A stretch of 64,000 nt of DNA, from NCBI GenBank assembly GCA_903834925.1, contig CAILLA010000281.1, positions 26,538 to 90,537 on the forward strand. The letters run 5' to 3'. The notes under the pieces are model-generated. The model worked only from the letters and a program-made list of their open reading frames with translations, had not been told where the DNA came from and ran no database searches. Position 1 is the first letter of the stretch; each line of letters opens with the position of its first letter. Position numbers and translations under genes: made by a program. Of this stretch, positions 1 through 10,234 are shown piece after piece. This stretch comes from an uncultured Schlesneria sp. (GTDB lineage Bacteria > Planctomycetota > Planctomycetia > Planctomycetales > Planctomycetaceae).

Positions 1-217
1 CACGCTGTTGGGCCACAAGGAATTCTGGATTCTGGACGCCAATTAATGAGAAGACACCGGCCATATCGATCGGCGTGGTTTCTAACGGCTGTGACTGCAA
101 CATGGACTTCGGGGCGGCGAAATCCTGATTCATGGATTTCGCATCAGCTTCGTCTGCCTGGCAATCGTTGCAGGTGATTAAGGCAACGACGATCAGTAAA
201 ACTAATGAGAGACTCAT
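1..217 (-). CDS. TolC-like outer-membrane efflux protein, N-terminal part (cut by window edge)
   Basis: The first 72 codons are present; the gene runs off the left edge. It begins with a hydrophobic signal segment (residues 2-16) followed by Cys residues near 17 and 20, so it may be a lipoprotein or simply a secreted protein. Residues 48-72 (PIDMAGVFSLIGVQNPEFL then VAQQRV) closely match the start of the OEP domain in the gene immediately upstream (PIDLPAALQLAGMTSPEVL then LAQQRV), so the two are paralogues. The ATG shares one base with the upstream TGA (TGATG), which implies translational coupling in one operon. The function, an outer-membrane channel for export, is inferred from this short similarity. 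Confidence 0.72.
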   Translation of the reverse strand, partial: MSLSLVLLIVVALITCNDCQADEADAKSMNQDFAAPKSMLQSQPLETTPIDMAGVFSLIGVQNPEFLVAQQR

Positions 218-2001
218 CAATTCGACTCCGCGACGGGGGCTGGCGGAATCGTCGGGGGAGCCGAATGGATCAAGAGATCAGCAGGGGGCTGACCGATTGC
301 CACATAAAGTTCGTATTGGGCCTGGTTATAACTCACGATGGTATCGAGATAGTCTTGCTGGGCGATGGCTCGCAGTCTCAGGTTATCCAGTACTTCGATC
401 GGACGTCCTTCGCCAGCGTAGGCACGTTTCAAGTCTTGTTGAAATCCAAGTTCACTGGCTGTGACAGCGCGTTCCCTCAGGTCGAGCTGAGCTGCGCGCG
501 CCTGTGTTCTCGCATAGGCGTCAGCGACTTCCGCGCGGATTTCGTTGAACCGCTTTGTACGCTCCCAATCGGCTGCTGCCAGCCGTGCTGTCGCAGTTTT
601 TATGAGCGCTCGATTGGCAAGTCCCATGTTTCGGATCGACCAATACAGGACAATGTCGACGTCAGTTCGGTCACCGAAATCGCCGAACCGAGGTCTTCCG
701 GTATTGTTCGAGTTGATATTGCCCCCTCCGCCGAATACTCCATCACTGAAACCAGCGATGAACTGCGGGGAAAACAACAGAAGTTTCGCACCGTCCAATT
801 CCAGCATCGCCGCATGCACTTCCGCACGACGTTCGGCAACTTCGGGTCGTTGGTAAAGCGCGATCGCAATCAATTCTGGCAGTGGAATCGGATCGGGAAC
901 GATCGAGCGTGGCACAACCCAGTTTTCTTTCGATTGCAAACGGACCGACGATTCCAAATTCAGGATCTGTCCCAATCGAGCGGACGCTTCGACAATCGCG
1001 GCATCAGCAGAAAGAATGTCAGCTTCACGACGGCCCACTTCTGTTTTGGCTCGTTCGGCATCGGATTGGCGACCTAGTCCGGCTTTGGCAAATGTCGCGG
1101 TTATTCTGGCCACTTCCAGTGCCTCGTCACGAACTTTGACTGCGATCGCTCGTGTCCCTTGTTCTCGCACGAGTTGGCAGAAAGCCACTGCAACCTGTAG
1201 CAGGATATTATTCCGCGCGGCTGCCGCACCCGCCTGTGCCCGTTCTGATAGCTGGCGACTGACAAGATACCCAAAGTAGGCTTCGTTAACGTTCATGTTA
1301 TATTGCAGACCAGGAATATTGACCGTTCCTGATCCGACGGCATTCCCGCCCGCTCCGACGTACAGCGAACTTCGCTCAACGTTAAGAATCTGACCGCTCG
1401 ACGCCTGGACGGCACCGGTATGCGAGTAGAAAGTTGTTCCGAGATTGAGGTTCGGCAGCGCCTGTGCTGCCGCCAACTGTTGTCGGGCTGTCACAGCAAG
1501 AACGCGTTGTTGGGCCAAAAGCACTTCTGGTGAAGTCATACCGGCGAGTTGCAGTGCCGCAGGCAGGTCAATCGGAGTGACAGGTTCTTCAAATTCCAGT
1601 GAGAATTCACTAGCGGGACCCGTCGACGCGGGATCAAGCTTTGGCCGGTCTGGGAATCGCCTTAAGCCCGCCACTTCGTTTCGGTTATTGGAATTCGTAG
1701 CCGTGACCAGTTGAACAGATTCTTTCTGAAAGCTGTCTGTCGCGGCTGATCGTCTGGTTTCGGGGGGTGAAGCGGGCGAATTCGTTGGTTCGACTTTTTG
1801 CTGAGATTTACCGCTGGCACGAAAGCCAAGACGATTCAATAGACTTGGGCGGTCCGCCGATCTCACCACATCATTCCGGGCAAACCAGATGACAATCAGC
1901 ACCAGACCGAAACTCGTCCTACGAAAAAATCCTGGCGAACGACGGAACTGTCTTCGCGAATTCTTTCCGCGGATTGTGAGCGTCCCGTCCATGGGATTCA
2001 A
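217..2001 (-). CDS. TolC-family outer-membrane efflux protein
   Basis: A 594-residue outer-membrane factor, expected to form the trimeric exit duct of a tripartite efflux pump. An Arg-rich N-terminus leads into a hydrophobic segment (about residues 30-42), then a low-complexity linker to about residue 135. Two OEP repeats follow: Ala/Gln/Arg-rich helices (AVTARQQLAAAQALPNLNLG, later ERAQAGAAAARNNILLQVAV) alternating with Gly/Asn/Ser-rich strand regions, as in TolC. The length is somewhat over the family norm because of the N-terminal extension. It is divergent from the adaptor and RND pump on the plus strand, so the three probably form one machine. The true start could be a later codon, since the first 25 residues are unusually basic. 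Confidence 0.85.
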   Translation of the reverse strand: MNPMDGTLTIRGKNSRRQFRRSPGFFRRTSFGLVLIVIWFARNDVVRSADRPSLLNRLGFRASGKSQQKVEPTNSPASPPETRRSAATDSFQKESVQLVTATNSNNRNEVAGLRRFPDRPKLDPASTGPASEFSLEFEEPVTPIDLPAALQLAGMTSPEVLLAQQRVLAVTARQQLAAAQALPNLNLGTTFYSHTGAVQASSGQILNVERSSLYVGAGGNAVGSGTVNIPGLQYNMNVNEAYFGYLVSRQLSERAQAGAAAARNNILLQVAVAFCQLVREQGTRAIAVKVRDEALEVARITATFAKAGLGRQSDAERAKTEVGRREADILSADAAIVEASARLGQILNLESSVRLQSKENWVVPRSIVPDPIPLPELIAIALYQRPEVAERRAEVHAAMLELDGAKLLLFSPQFIAGFSDGVFGGGGNINSNNTGRPRFGDFGDRTDVDIVLYWSIRNMGLANRALIKTATARLAAADWERTKRFNEIRAEVADAYARTQARAAQLDLRERAVTASELGFQQDLKRAYAGEGRPIEVLDNLRLRAIAQQDYLDTIVSYNQAQYELYVAIGQPPADLLIHSAPPTIPPAPVAESN

Positions 2002-2610
2002 TTCTTTTCAATTGCGATTCCAATCTTGAGATTGATCGCAGTCTGAGGCGTCTTCCTGACATCCCCTTGATTTCGTCACCTGACTTTGCCGATTTCAGCT
2101 TTGCAAGTCGATCAGCAAAATCCGCCGATTTTTCCTCCCCGTCGGATTACTATGCAATTATCGTTATCAATCGGTATCGCCCATTGTCTGTAAGTTCCGC
2201 ACTCAAAAAACGACGGAATCGTGAAGGGTACAAAATGAGCAGGTTAAACCTTGCCAGAGCGTTTTTTTCGGCATTGCTTATCCCGTTCACCACGGTAAGT
2301 CATTCCATCACGGGTTCGACGTCATCTTGATTTCTGCGGGAAAAGGTTTTCCTATGGCTAAAAGTTTTTGTCAGTTGATTTGCCGTAGCTTCGTTTGATT
2401 TCAATAAATCACATCAAATCGGGCAACAAGCTGACAGTTTCGGTATACTGATCACGCTATGAGGCGAGATTGGCGACGTGGCATAGGCATTGCGACACAG
2501 CATCAAGTGGTACGAAGTCGTGCATATCAGCATTGCTGATTCGCGATTGACGAACCAGTCAACTGAGGTAGAGCGAGATCATCCTATCAGCGTTTAACGA
2601 GAAATCATCA
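2002..2610. promoter_or_regulatory. Divergent intergenic region between the efflux transcripts
   Basis: These 609 bases separate the outer-membrane factor genes (minus) from the adaptor/pump genes (plus), so they should hold both promoters. An AT-rich stretch at about 2385-2420 contains short dyads (gattt-N5-aatc and tttgat...atcaaa) that could be an operator. No convincing gene is present; an 87-codon open frame at 2067-2330 shows no protein-like character. The promoter assignment is inference. Confidence 0.35.
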
Positions 2611-4011
2611 ATGGCTCGAATTCGTTTCGGACGTTTTTTCGTAGTATCAACAATGATCATGATCGGAGGGCTGATTGCGTTCGCATTGCTGCATCGTTCG
2701 CATTCTCCTTCGCTGTCAAATAACGCGTTTGCGGCAGGGAATGGGCGTCATCCGGTGTCGCCAACGGACTCGCTCGTCAAAGTTGACGTCGTTAAGCCAC
2801 ATGAAGGAGGAATGGAGCGAACCTGTATTTTGCCGGGTTCGATTCACGCCTACGAAGCGGCCGAGTTGTTCGCGAAAGTCCCCGGTTATCTCAAAATACA
2901 AAATGTCGATATTGGTGATCGAGTGACAGCTGGTCAGTTGCTGGCACAACTCGATTCTCCCGAACTTCAGCGTGATGTGGATCGGGGCAAAGCCGCCGTT
3001 GAACGAACTGAAGCTCAAGTTGGGCAGATGAAGGCCCGTATTCTTGCCGCCGAAGCCGATTTGAATGCCGCCAAAACGGGAATTGCGAGGGCTGAAGCAA
3101 ACGTCAAACGGGACATCGCAGCGTTTGATTTCCGCGACAAACAGTTTCGGCGTTTTCAGGAACTGGTGAATGCAAAATCAGTCGATGAACGGTTGGTTGA
3201 CGAGAAGGAAGATCAGCGATTGGCCGCACAGGCGGCCGTTGATGCCTCTCAGGCGAATCTTGCGGAATCGAAGGCCTTAGTCGCCTCAGCAGCGGCCAAA
3301 GTCGATCAAGCCAAAGCCGACCTTGTTGATGCCGAGGCGGAAGTTGATGTGGCGAAAGCAAACCTGTCCAAGGCCGAGGTCTTTGTGGAGTACACTCGCG
3401 TGACGGCTCCTTATGACGGAGTGGTTACGTCACGCGCATTCCATCGCGGCGATTTCATTCGCGGTGCCGATCAGAGTGCCGCTTTACCAATGTTAACCGT
3501 CGAGCGAACGGACATCGTCCGACTGGTCTTGTACGTACCGGACGGTGACGTTCCGTTTACCGATCCTGGAGATGAGACAGTCACCGACATTGATGCTCTT
3601 CCCGGTCATAAGTTTGCAGGGAAGATTTCGCGAATCGCGTTTTCTGAAGACAAAAAAACGAAAACAATGCGAACGGAGGTTGATCTGCCTAATGATCGAG
3701 GATTGTTAAGAAATGGGATGTATGGTCGGACAAAGATCATGCTTCAGGCGGGTAACCCAGAGGCTTTTACCGTTCCTTCATCGGCACTGAGCGGGACAAC
3801 AAAGGGAGGCAAGGGGACCTTGTTTGTTGTACGCAACGGCATTGCCCGCAAAACGTCTATTGAGATTGGCGTTGATAATGGGGTTCAAGCCGAAATTACG
3901 AAAGGGATCACGTCGAACGACCTGGTGATCGTCGGGAACATTAATACGATTAAGGACGGGCAGCATGTGGAAGTCCATGAACTGAATTTTTCGGCGCCGA
4001 ATAAACGGTGA
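2611..4011 (+). CDS. Efflux RND transporter periplasmic adaptor (HlyD/MFP family)
   Basis: A 466-residue membrane fusion protein linking the inner-membrane RND pump to the outer-membrane channel. Residues 10-27 form an N-terminal anchor or signal segment. The first lipoyl half lies at about 80-118 (VPGYLKIQNVDIGDRVTAGQ, then LLAQLDSPEL). An Ala/Lys/Glu-rich alpha-hairpin coiled coil covers about 118-255. The second lipoyl half starts at about 262 (VTAPYDGVVTSR), followed by the beta-barrel and membrane-proximal domains (TKTMRTEVDLPN, then GMYG). The pump gene follows after 149 bases, and the matching channel genes lie divergently upstream. Substrate cannot be told from the sequence. Confidence 0.92.
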   Translation: MARIRFGRFFVVSTMIMIGGLIAFALLHRSHSPSLSNNAFAAGNGRHPVSPTDSLVKVDVVKPHEGGMERTCILPGSIHAYEAAELFAKVPGYLKIQNVDIGDRVTAGQLLAQLDSPELQRDVDRGKAAVERTEAQVGQMKARILAAEADLNAAKTGIARAEANVKRDIAAFDFRDKQFRRFQELVNAKSVDERLVDEKEDQRLAAQAAVDASQANLAESKALVASAAAKVDQAKADLVDAEAEVDVAKANLSKAEVFVEYTRVTAPYDGVVTSRAFHRGDFIRGADQSAALPMLTVERTDIVRLVLYVPDGDVPFTDPGDETVTDIDALPGHKFAGKISRIAFSEDKKTKTMRTEVDLPNDRGLLRNGMYGRTKIMLQAGNPEAFTVPSSALSGTTKGGKGTLFVVRNGIARKTSIEIGVDNGVQAEITKGITSNDLVIVGNINTIKDGQHVEVHELNFSAPNKR

Positions 4012-4160
4012 TGAGATTCCATAGATCAGAAGCGGGAAGATCAGTCGAATATTTGTGACGACCGTAACTGCTCTGTTCTTCCGCAATCCACCCAACACTC
4101 TAAAACGTGCTGTTCCGACAGGTTTATCTTCACGACATCCTCTGATTGGTATCCCGCTTC

Positions 4161-7100
4161 ATGAACGGCCTGATTCGAGCCTCGCTGAAAAACCCATATG
4201 CCGTCACGGTGATGTGTTTGTCTGTGCTCTTGATTGGTGTGATTACACTGACGCGAATTCCGATCGATATTCTTCCCGTCTTTCGTTCTCCAGCAGTTCA
4301 GGTGTTAACCTTCTACGGAGGGATGCCGGCCGAAGGGATTGAGAAAGACATCACAGGACGCATCGAACGCTGGACAAATCAGGCGAACGGGATAGCGAGA
4401 CAAGAATCCCGTTCTTTGATCGGAGCAAGCATTGTCCGAAACTATTTTCAGGGTGATGCCGATCCGAACGGGGCACTGACGCAAGTCAATTCCCTGGCAT
4501 TGGCAGCGATGCCGACGATGCCTCCAGGGACGTTACCCCCGATCGTGCTGCCGTATGATCCAACAAGTTCAACACCGATTTCGATCGTCGCAGTCAGTGG
4601 TAGTTCCCATTCTGAGGCGACGCTATATGACACGGGGCGCTATGAAGTCCGCCCGATGATCATGAATAATCCAGGGGCAATCACCCCGATTGTCTACGGC
4701 GGAAAGGTTCGGGCGGTAATGCTGTATCTCGATCGGATACGTATGGAAGCCCGAGGGTTGGCGCCAGTTGATGTCATGAAAGCAATGGACCAGTTCAACA
4801 TCTTCCTGCCAACGGGCAGCGTCAAAGTTGGTGAAACAGATTATGCCATCGATTCCAATTCGATGATTGAGATCGTTGATCGGATGGGGGCGATGCCTCT
4901 CAAAGCCGAATCGGGAAACGTCAGTTACATTCGGGATGTCGCGACCCCTAAGGATTCGTCATTCGTCCAGACGAACGTCGTTCGCGTGGACGGCAATCGC
5001 CAGGTCTATATTCCCGTCTTTCGCCAGACAGGGGCCAGTACGTTGACGGTTGTTGACACGCTGAAGAAGTCGCTCAAGTCGATGCAGGATCGATTGTCGC
5101 GGCCTGGTATTGATTTGAAGCTGGTGATGGATCAGTCCGTTTACGTACGCAGTTCAATCGCTGCGCTGGTGCAGGAAGGTCTGTTGGGAGCCATTCTCTG
5201 TTCGCTGGTCATCCTGCTTTTTCTCGGACAGTGGAGAATGACCTTAATCGCCATACTGACATTGCCACTGTCAGTTCTGGGTGCGATTGTTTGCCTGTAT
5301 GTCACCGGCAACACCGTGAATGTGATGACGCTGGCAGGCTTGGCACTGGCAATCGGTCCGATGGTCGATAGTGCCATTATTTGTTTGGAAAATACGCATC
5401 GACATCTGGGGCTGGGGGTCGATCCCGAGGAAGCGGCCTACCTGGGTGCCAGCGAAGTGGCGCTTCCCGAACTTGTTTCAACCTTGTGTACGTTTCTGGT
5501 TCTAGCGCCGCTTGCATTGATGCCGGGTATGGGAGTGTTTCTCTTTCGCCCGATGGCCTTAGCTGTCGCGTTCGCCATGATCAGTGCCTACCTGCTGTCG
5601 AGAACTCTCGTCCCTTCATTCAGTGCATTATTGTTGCAGCCTCATGTTGCGCACAACGATCATCAGAAGCCTAAAGGATGGCTCAGCCGGATCTTTCAGC
5701 GTTGGGAAGCACTGATTGATCAATCGATTGTCTTGTATCTTCGTGGACTCGACTTCGTCCTTCGTTATCGAATTACAACGATCGCCTTGGGAGCCGCACT
5801 GTTCTGCATCGTTCTCCTGTCTTATGGATCGATCTTGAGGAAGGAGTTTTTTCCGGAAGTCGATTCTGGCGCATTTGAAATGGTGATGCGCGGTCCCAGT
5901 GGCCTGCGAATTGAGAAGACGGAAGAGTACGTCGCTCAAGCGGAAAGTTTGGTTCGTGAAACTATCGGCAAACACGATTTGCAAATGATTATTTCCGAGA
6001 TTGGAGTCGTCCCCGACTGGTCTGCTGCGTTTACCCCCAACGCAGGGCCGATGGACACGATTCTTAGAGTGCAGCTCAGTCCACATCGAAAGTATAGCGC
6101 AGAACATCATATCGCGAAGATTCGTGCGGAAGTCGCCAAAGAAGAGTGGTTTTCGCAATTTGAGTTTGGCTTTGATTCGGGAGGCATGATTCGCAGCGCA
6201 CTGAACGAAGGAAAATCAAACCCCATTCGAATTCGCGTAGTCGGCAAGCAGCAGAAGCTGGCTCACGAAATTGCGTCGTCGATTAAACAAGAGATTGCCA
6301 GGATCGACGGCGTTGTCGATGCTCGAATTCTACAAAGGCTGAACTATCCACAATTCGTGATAACGGTCGACCGTCAAAAGTCCGCCGATCTGGGACTGAC
6401 GCAAGAGGACGTCATGCGGAATGTTGTGGCGGCTGCCAACAGCAGTATTTCTTTCAACAAGAAAAACTTCTGGATTGATCCGGTCAGTTACAACCAGTAC
6501 TTCGTCGGTGTGATGTATCCGGAACAAGATTTTCAATCGATGGAAGATTTGCTGGATATTCCTCTGACAGGTGCAGGTCAGCAGACGCCAATCCTGTTGC
6601 GTTCGCTGGCGACGATCGCTCGCGCCTCGGTGCCGACGGAAGCGACACACGTCAATCTACAGCCTTCGATTGACCTGGTGATGTCGGTCGCTGGCCGCGA
6701 TCTGGGGCATGTGGCCGCCGACGTACATCGAGTCCTGGAAAAATATGGCCGGGCTGATGGCAATGATTCGTGGATTCCGTTTGATCCGAACTCCACTGAT
6801 CAAACGGTTTTGAAGGGTTTTAAGATTGTCCTCAGTGGCGAATACTCGCGAATGCAAGACACCTTTACCAATCTGTTCAATGGCCTGCTGCTGGCAATTC
6901 TGCTGATGTACTTTCTCATGGTGGCGCTGGATAAATCCTGGGTCGTTCCTCTGACAGTGATGCTGACGGTCCCACTGGCTCTGATCGGGATCTTTCCGTT
7001 TCTTTACCACACTGGTACCGCACTCAATGTTCAAAGTCTGCTGGGAATAATCTTCATTGTCGGAATCAAAGTCGCGAATACCGTCTTGTTGACCGACTAC

Positions 7101-7409
7101 GCTCAGGAACTTCGTCGCCACGAAGGGCTGTCTCCATCCGAGGCAATTCGCAAAGCGGCATCGGTTCGAGTCCGACCAGTAACAATGACGGCTCTCGCCG
7201 CATTCTTCGCGATGATTCCGGCAGCGTTGGCTCTTGAGCATGGCAGCGAAGCCAACGCGCCGCTGGCACGAGCGATTCTGGGTGGGTTGATTGCAGGTGA
7301 ACCAGCGACGTTATTTGTGCTTCCTTGCTTGTATTCTCTTCTGGTCAGAGAGCGTCGCTTGCCGAATGTTGACATAAATCATAAGTCCGTCGATTCTGCG
7401 TCAGCGTGA
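4161..7409 (+). CDS. RND-family efflux pump inner-membrane subunit (AcrB/CusA-like)
   Basis: About 1082 residues, normal for the family, with the RND plan: TM1 (residues 10-28), a large periplasmic loop, a TM cluster at about 335-500, TM7 near 535, a second periplasmic loop, and a C-terminal TM cluster from about 905. The TM4 motif reads LAIGPMVDSAIICLEN, so the usual Asp-Asp proton-relay pair appears as Asp-Ser. The TM10 region (GIKVANTVLLTDYAQ) keeps the conserved Lys. The open frame begins at a TTG at 4146, but the ATG at 4161 (MNGLIRASLKNPY) fits family N-termini better. Neither start has a clear Shine-Dalgarno. It is co-directional with the adaptor, and drug-type versus metal-type is not decided. 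Confidence 0.93.
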   Translation: MNGLIRASLKNPYAVTVMCLSVLLIGVITLTRIPIDILPVFRSPAVQVLTFYGGMPAEGIEKDITGRIERWTNQANGIARQESRSLIGASIVRNYFQGDADPNGALTQVNSLALAAMPTMPPGTLPPIVLPYDPTSSTPISIVAVSGSSHSEATLYDTGRYEVRPMIMNNPGAITPIVYGGKVRAVMLYLDRIRMEARGLAPVDVMKAMDQFNIFLPTGSVKVGETDYAIDSNSMIEIVDRMGAMPLKAESGNVSYIRDVATPKDSSFVQTNVVRVDGNRQVYIPVFRQTGASTLTVVDTLKKSLKSMQDRLSRPGIDLKLVMDQSVYVRSSIAALVQEGLLGAILCSLVILLFLGQWRMTLIAILTLPLSVLGAIVCLYVTGNTVNVMTLAGLALAIGPMVDSAIICLENTHRHLGLGVDPEEAAYLGASEVALPELVSTLCTFLVLAPLALMPGMGVFLFRPMALAVAFAMISAYLLSRTLVPSFSALLLQPHVAHNDHQKPKGWLSRIFQRWEALIDQSIVLYLRGLDFVLRYRITTIALGAALFCIVLLSYGSILRKEFFPEVDSGAFEMVMRGPSGLRIEKTEEYVAQAESLVRETIGKHDLQMIISEIGVVPDWSAAFTPNAGPMDTILRVQLSPHRKYSAEHHIAKIRAEVAKEEWFSQFEFGFDSGGMIRSALNEGKSNPIRIRVVGKQQKLAHEIASSIKQEIARIDGVVDARILQRLNYPQFVITVDRQKSADLGLTQEDVMRNVVAAANSSISFNKKNFWIDPVSYNQYFVGVMYPEQDFQSMEDLLDIPLTGAGQQTPILLRSLATIARASVPTEATHVNLQPSIDLVMSVAGRDLGHVAADVHRVLEKYGRADGNDSWIPFDPNSTDQTVLKGFKIVLSGEYSRMQDTFTNLFNGLLLAILLMYFLMVALDKSWVVPLTVMLTVPLALIGIFPFLYHTGTALNVQSLLGIIFIVGIKVANTVLLTDYAQELRRHEGLSPSEAIRKAASVRVRPVTMTALAAFFAMIPAALALEHGSEANAPLARAILGGLIAGEPATLFVLPCLYSLLVRERRLPNVDINHKSVDSASA

Positions 7410-7865
7410 ATTACCAAGGAGTTTCCGACAAGCCCTTCTTAAACATTAGTGCAGATTCTCCTTTCGGAAATCGAGCCATCGTGCCGAAAAAATTCCGACT
7501 TTCGAGTGCGCCTTCGAATTTCGGACGTGCTTTGCCCACGAGTTGTATTGAGCAAATAATCCATTCGCTCAATTGAGTCTTCGCGAATGTGAAAGCGACA
7601 TAAATGTCTGCTAACAAAGGCTGTCGGACTTGTCGTGGTTGCGTTGTGAGTCGCCGCTCGCTCTTCTTTAAGGTTTGCCCCCGGCATATTCGCATTTCGA
7701 CTTGAGCGATTTATTTCGTTCGCAGAATTGTGTTAACTTGTTTTGAAAGCATTGTCAGCTCAATTCCTATCCGTGGCACAACCGATAAAGTTGACAGAGT
7801 TTGCTCGGAATCGAGCAACGCTTCTTTGCTCAGCGTACTCGATCGGATATGGATTCTACATTGAA
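7410..7865. other. Intergenic region between RND pump and porin
   Basis: This stretch has no convincing gene. The porin reading frame is open back to a TTG at 7743, but residues encoded before 7866 look non-homologous and precede the signal peptide by a long way. Minus-strand open frames here (7411-7695 and 7439-7687) overlap each other and lack protein-like composition. Confidence 0.4.
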
Positions 7866-9704
7866 ATGAAGTGGTCACTACGGGAAATCCTGCGACGTGA
7901 TTGTGTTGCGCGGTTCGCAAGTCATTGCCCGGAGACTTCGGAAGTTGTGCATCCAAGGCTGTTTTTCAATAACCGGACAGAATCGTTACCGGTTAAGCAA
8001 TTTCGATGGCTCAGCGTTCGTGACGTCATTCTCACCGTTGTTGTTACCGCAACTTTCGTCACATTCAGCAACAATGTGTTCGGCCAGGACGGACTTATCC
8101 CGTTACGCTTGTTAACTGATAGTGAATCGTCTTCGGCTCAACCAACTTCTCTTGCGGCGGAATTCGCTGATCGCTTGGAAAAGAATCAAATCAAAGCTGA
8201 GCACGAGAAGTCGAAAAGCAAGGGTAAGGACGAATCGAAGCCGGGTGAGATCGAATTATTGGGTTACATGACGGCTGATTCGAATGAGACAAAAATTTCT
8301 GCAGAAGCTGAGAACGCGTCCACAAGTTTGGCTGCCGAATTTGCGAAACGATTGTCCGATGTTGAGAAGCAATTAAAGAAGCGTGACGAAGCAGACGCCA
8401 AAAAAGCAAATACCTACCCAACGCATAAGATCACCGGGTTCCTGCAGGTCGATACGGCGTTCTATTCACAGACGCCTCGAAACATCGCGACCGTTGGTGA
8501 TGCTCAAGATGGAACCGGGTTTCGGCGTGCCCGATTTGCTGTTAACGGCAAAGTGGCCCAATTCACGAATTATCAATTGGAAGTCGATTTTGCCGCAGCA
8601 GGGCGGCCCAGCTTTTTTGATAATTATGTCGAGCAAGGGAACCTGCCGATTCTCGGGGATCTCCGCGTCGGTCAGTTCCTTCAGCCGTTCAGCGTTGATG
8701 CGATGAGCGGTTTTCGAAATCTTGCGTTTCTGGAACGATCGTTGCCTTTCCTGGCCTTCGTCCCTTTCCGGCGCGTCGGCATCATGTCGTCGAACGCCAC
8801 GGACGATGACATGACACACTGGGCCTACAGCGTGTTTCGCACGGGCGGTTTCAATAACGCCCCCCTGGGGGATTCTCGCTTTGCAACCGATTTCGGCAAT
8901 GTGGGAGGTTATTCGTTTTCTACGCGTCTCACGCATCTGCTTTATTACGATGAGTGTGAAAAAGACCGTCATTTATGGCACGTGGGTTTCTCGTACAACT
9001 TCAGTGAATTAGGTGCAGACGATGCGACGGGGGCCGGCGTAAATGGCAATGCCGGTACTCCGAAGCCGTTCTATCAGTCTCGTACGACGCCTGAGTTTTT
9101 TCTCGGCTATCCTGAGAACAGCACAACCTTCGACACCGCTGTGAACGGGACGCCCATCTTTGTGGATACCGGTAAGTATCAGGCGAAGAACTTTAATCTC
9201 ATGGGATTAGAAACGGTTTATCAGGACGGTCCGCTGAGTCTTCAGTCTGAATACATGGCGACTGTCGTGGAAAGCGTTGTTGGCCCTGTCTTTTACCAGG
9301 GTGCGTACGGAGAAGTGATGTACCGCCTGACGGGCGAACATCGGGGATACGACAAAAAACTTGCGTCGTTCAAGAATCCGGTCCCGTATGCGGATTTTCT
9401 CCCTCTGAAATGGGATGGCGTTCGTGGTTGGGGGGCCTGGGGTCTTGCCGCTCGGTGGTCGGTTGTTGACCTAACAAACCCCTCAAAACTCGACGGACAT
9501 TACTACAACAGTAATACCAACTCGTTTAATACGACGAGCAAGGCTGGCAACGGAGTACTCAACGATTTCACGTTTGGTGTGAACTGGTACTTGAACCAGC
9601 ACACGAAACTCCAGTTCAACTGGATTCATGCCATGCTGGATAATACGAAAAAAGGTAACAGCACCGCAGAACTGTTTGTCACTCGTATGCAAGTCGACTT
9701 CTGA
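7866..9704 (+). CDS. OprO/OprP-like outer-membrane porin with N-terminal coiled coil
   Basis: A secreted beta-barrel of about 612 residues. A signal peptide-like segment (VILTVVVTATFVTFSNNVFG) lies about 55 residues after the chosen ATG. Two repeats of SLAAEFA-x-RL with Lys/Glu-rich sequence form a coiled coil at about 105-190, typical of planctomycete porins. The barrel then starts with GFLQVDTAFYSQ and FRRARFAVNGKVAQFTNYQL, the usual opening of phosphate-selective porin O/P proteins, and ends with TRMQVDF, whose terminal Phe suits barrel assembly. GTG at 7947 or TTG at 7743 are alternative starts; GTG 7947 would place the signal peptide nearer the N-terminus. Being downstream of an efflux pump does not prove a shared role. 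Confidence 0.85.
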   Translation: MKWSLREILRRDCVARFASHCPETSEVVHPRLFFNNRTESLPVKQFRWLSVRDVILTVVVTATFVTFSNNVFGQDGLIPLRLLTDSESSSAQPTSLAAEFADRLEKNQIKAEHEKSKSKGKDESKPGEIELLGYMTADSNETKISAEAENASTSLAAEFAKRLSDVEKQLKKRDEADAKKANTYPTHKITGFLQVDTAFYSQTPRNIATVGDAQDGTGFRRARFAVNGKVAQFTNYQLEVDFAAAGRPSFFDNYVEQGNLPILGDLRVGQFLQPFSVDAMSGFRNLAFLERSLPFLAFVPFRRVGIMSSNATDDDMTHWAYSVFRTGGFNNAPLGDSRFATDFGNVGGYSFSTRLTHLLYYDECEKDRHLWHVGFSYNFSELGADDATGAGVNGNAGTPKPFYQSRTTPEFFLGYPENSTTFDTAVNGTPIFVDTGKYQAKNFNLMGLETVYQDGPLSLQSEYMATVVESVVGPVFYQGAYGEVMYRLTGEHRGYDKKLASFKNPVPYADFLPLKWDGVRGWGAWGLAARWSVVDLTNPSKLDGHYYNSNTNSFNTTSKAGNGVLNDFTFGVNWYLNQHTKLQFNWIHAMLDNTKKGNSTAELFVTRMQVDF

Positions 9705-10013
9705 TCACTCCGCCGGTTTTTCGACCTTCTTCTCCGGCTTGGGGCGAATCTTGCCCGACTGGATATCTTTGACGACTTCGGCCACTTGTGCCGGATCGGC
9801 GGTCTTCATCACGTGTTCAACACGTGAGACAGGAGTTCCCAGTCGTTCCATCAGTTCTTTCGCCGATTCCCATAGTTTGGGCTTTTTCTTGTCGCTGGCG
9901 AGGTACAGTTCTGTCGCCAGTTCCGCCAAGCGCTGCTCGTCGAGTGCCGGTCGATTGTCGTAATAGCGCTGAATAACTTTTTTCTGATATCTCGAAAAAT
10001 CCTGGTCAGCCAT
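9705..10013 (-). CDS. Small conserved-looking protein, unknown function
   Basis: 102 residues, Lys/Glu-rich, beginning MADQDFSRYQKKVIQRYYDN and ending in a Lys/Pro tail (IRPKPEKKVEKPAE). The start is fixed by a good Shine-Dalgarno (GGAGGG, 8 bases before the ATG at 10013); the longer frame to 10163 has none. It is predicted helical and cytoplasmic with no signal or membrane segment. Its stop directly abuts the stop of the convergent porin gene. I do not recognise the family with certainty; similar small proteins occur in planctomycete genomes. Confidence 0.75.
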   Translation of the reverse strand: MADQDFSRYQKKVIQRYYDNRPALDEQRLAELATELYLASDKKKPKLWESAKELMERLGTPVSRVEHVMKTADPAQVAEVVKDIQSGKIRPKPEKKVEKPAE

Positions 10014-10234
10014 GATCGAGTCCCTCCGAAAGAATGATGCGACGTGCCAACTGGTTCCCAACGCCATCGTTAGGGAGGAAATCTCATTTCGCCGACCGTC
10101 GCCGCGAGTATATCGTACGGCGCGACGGTCTGACATTGGTAAAAATGCGGGTCGGCCGCGCAAGGTGGCTTAGACGAATCTCATGATTGTTGAGTTTCTG
10201 TTTCAATTCAAACCATCCCGTGAGTACTAATTTT

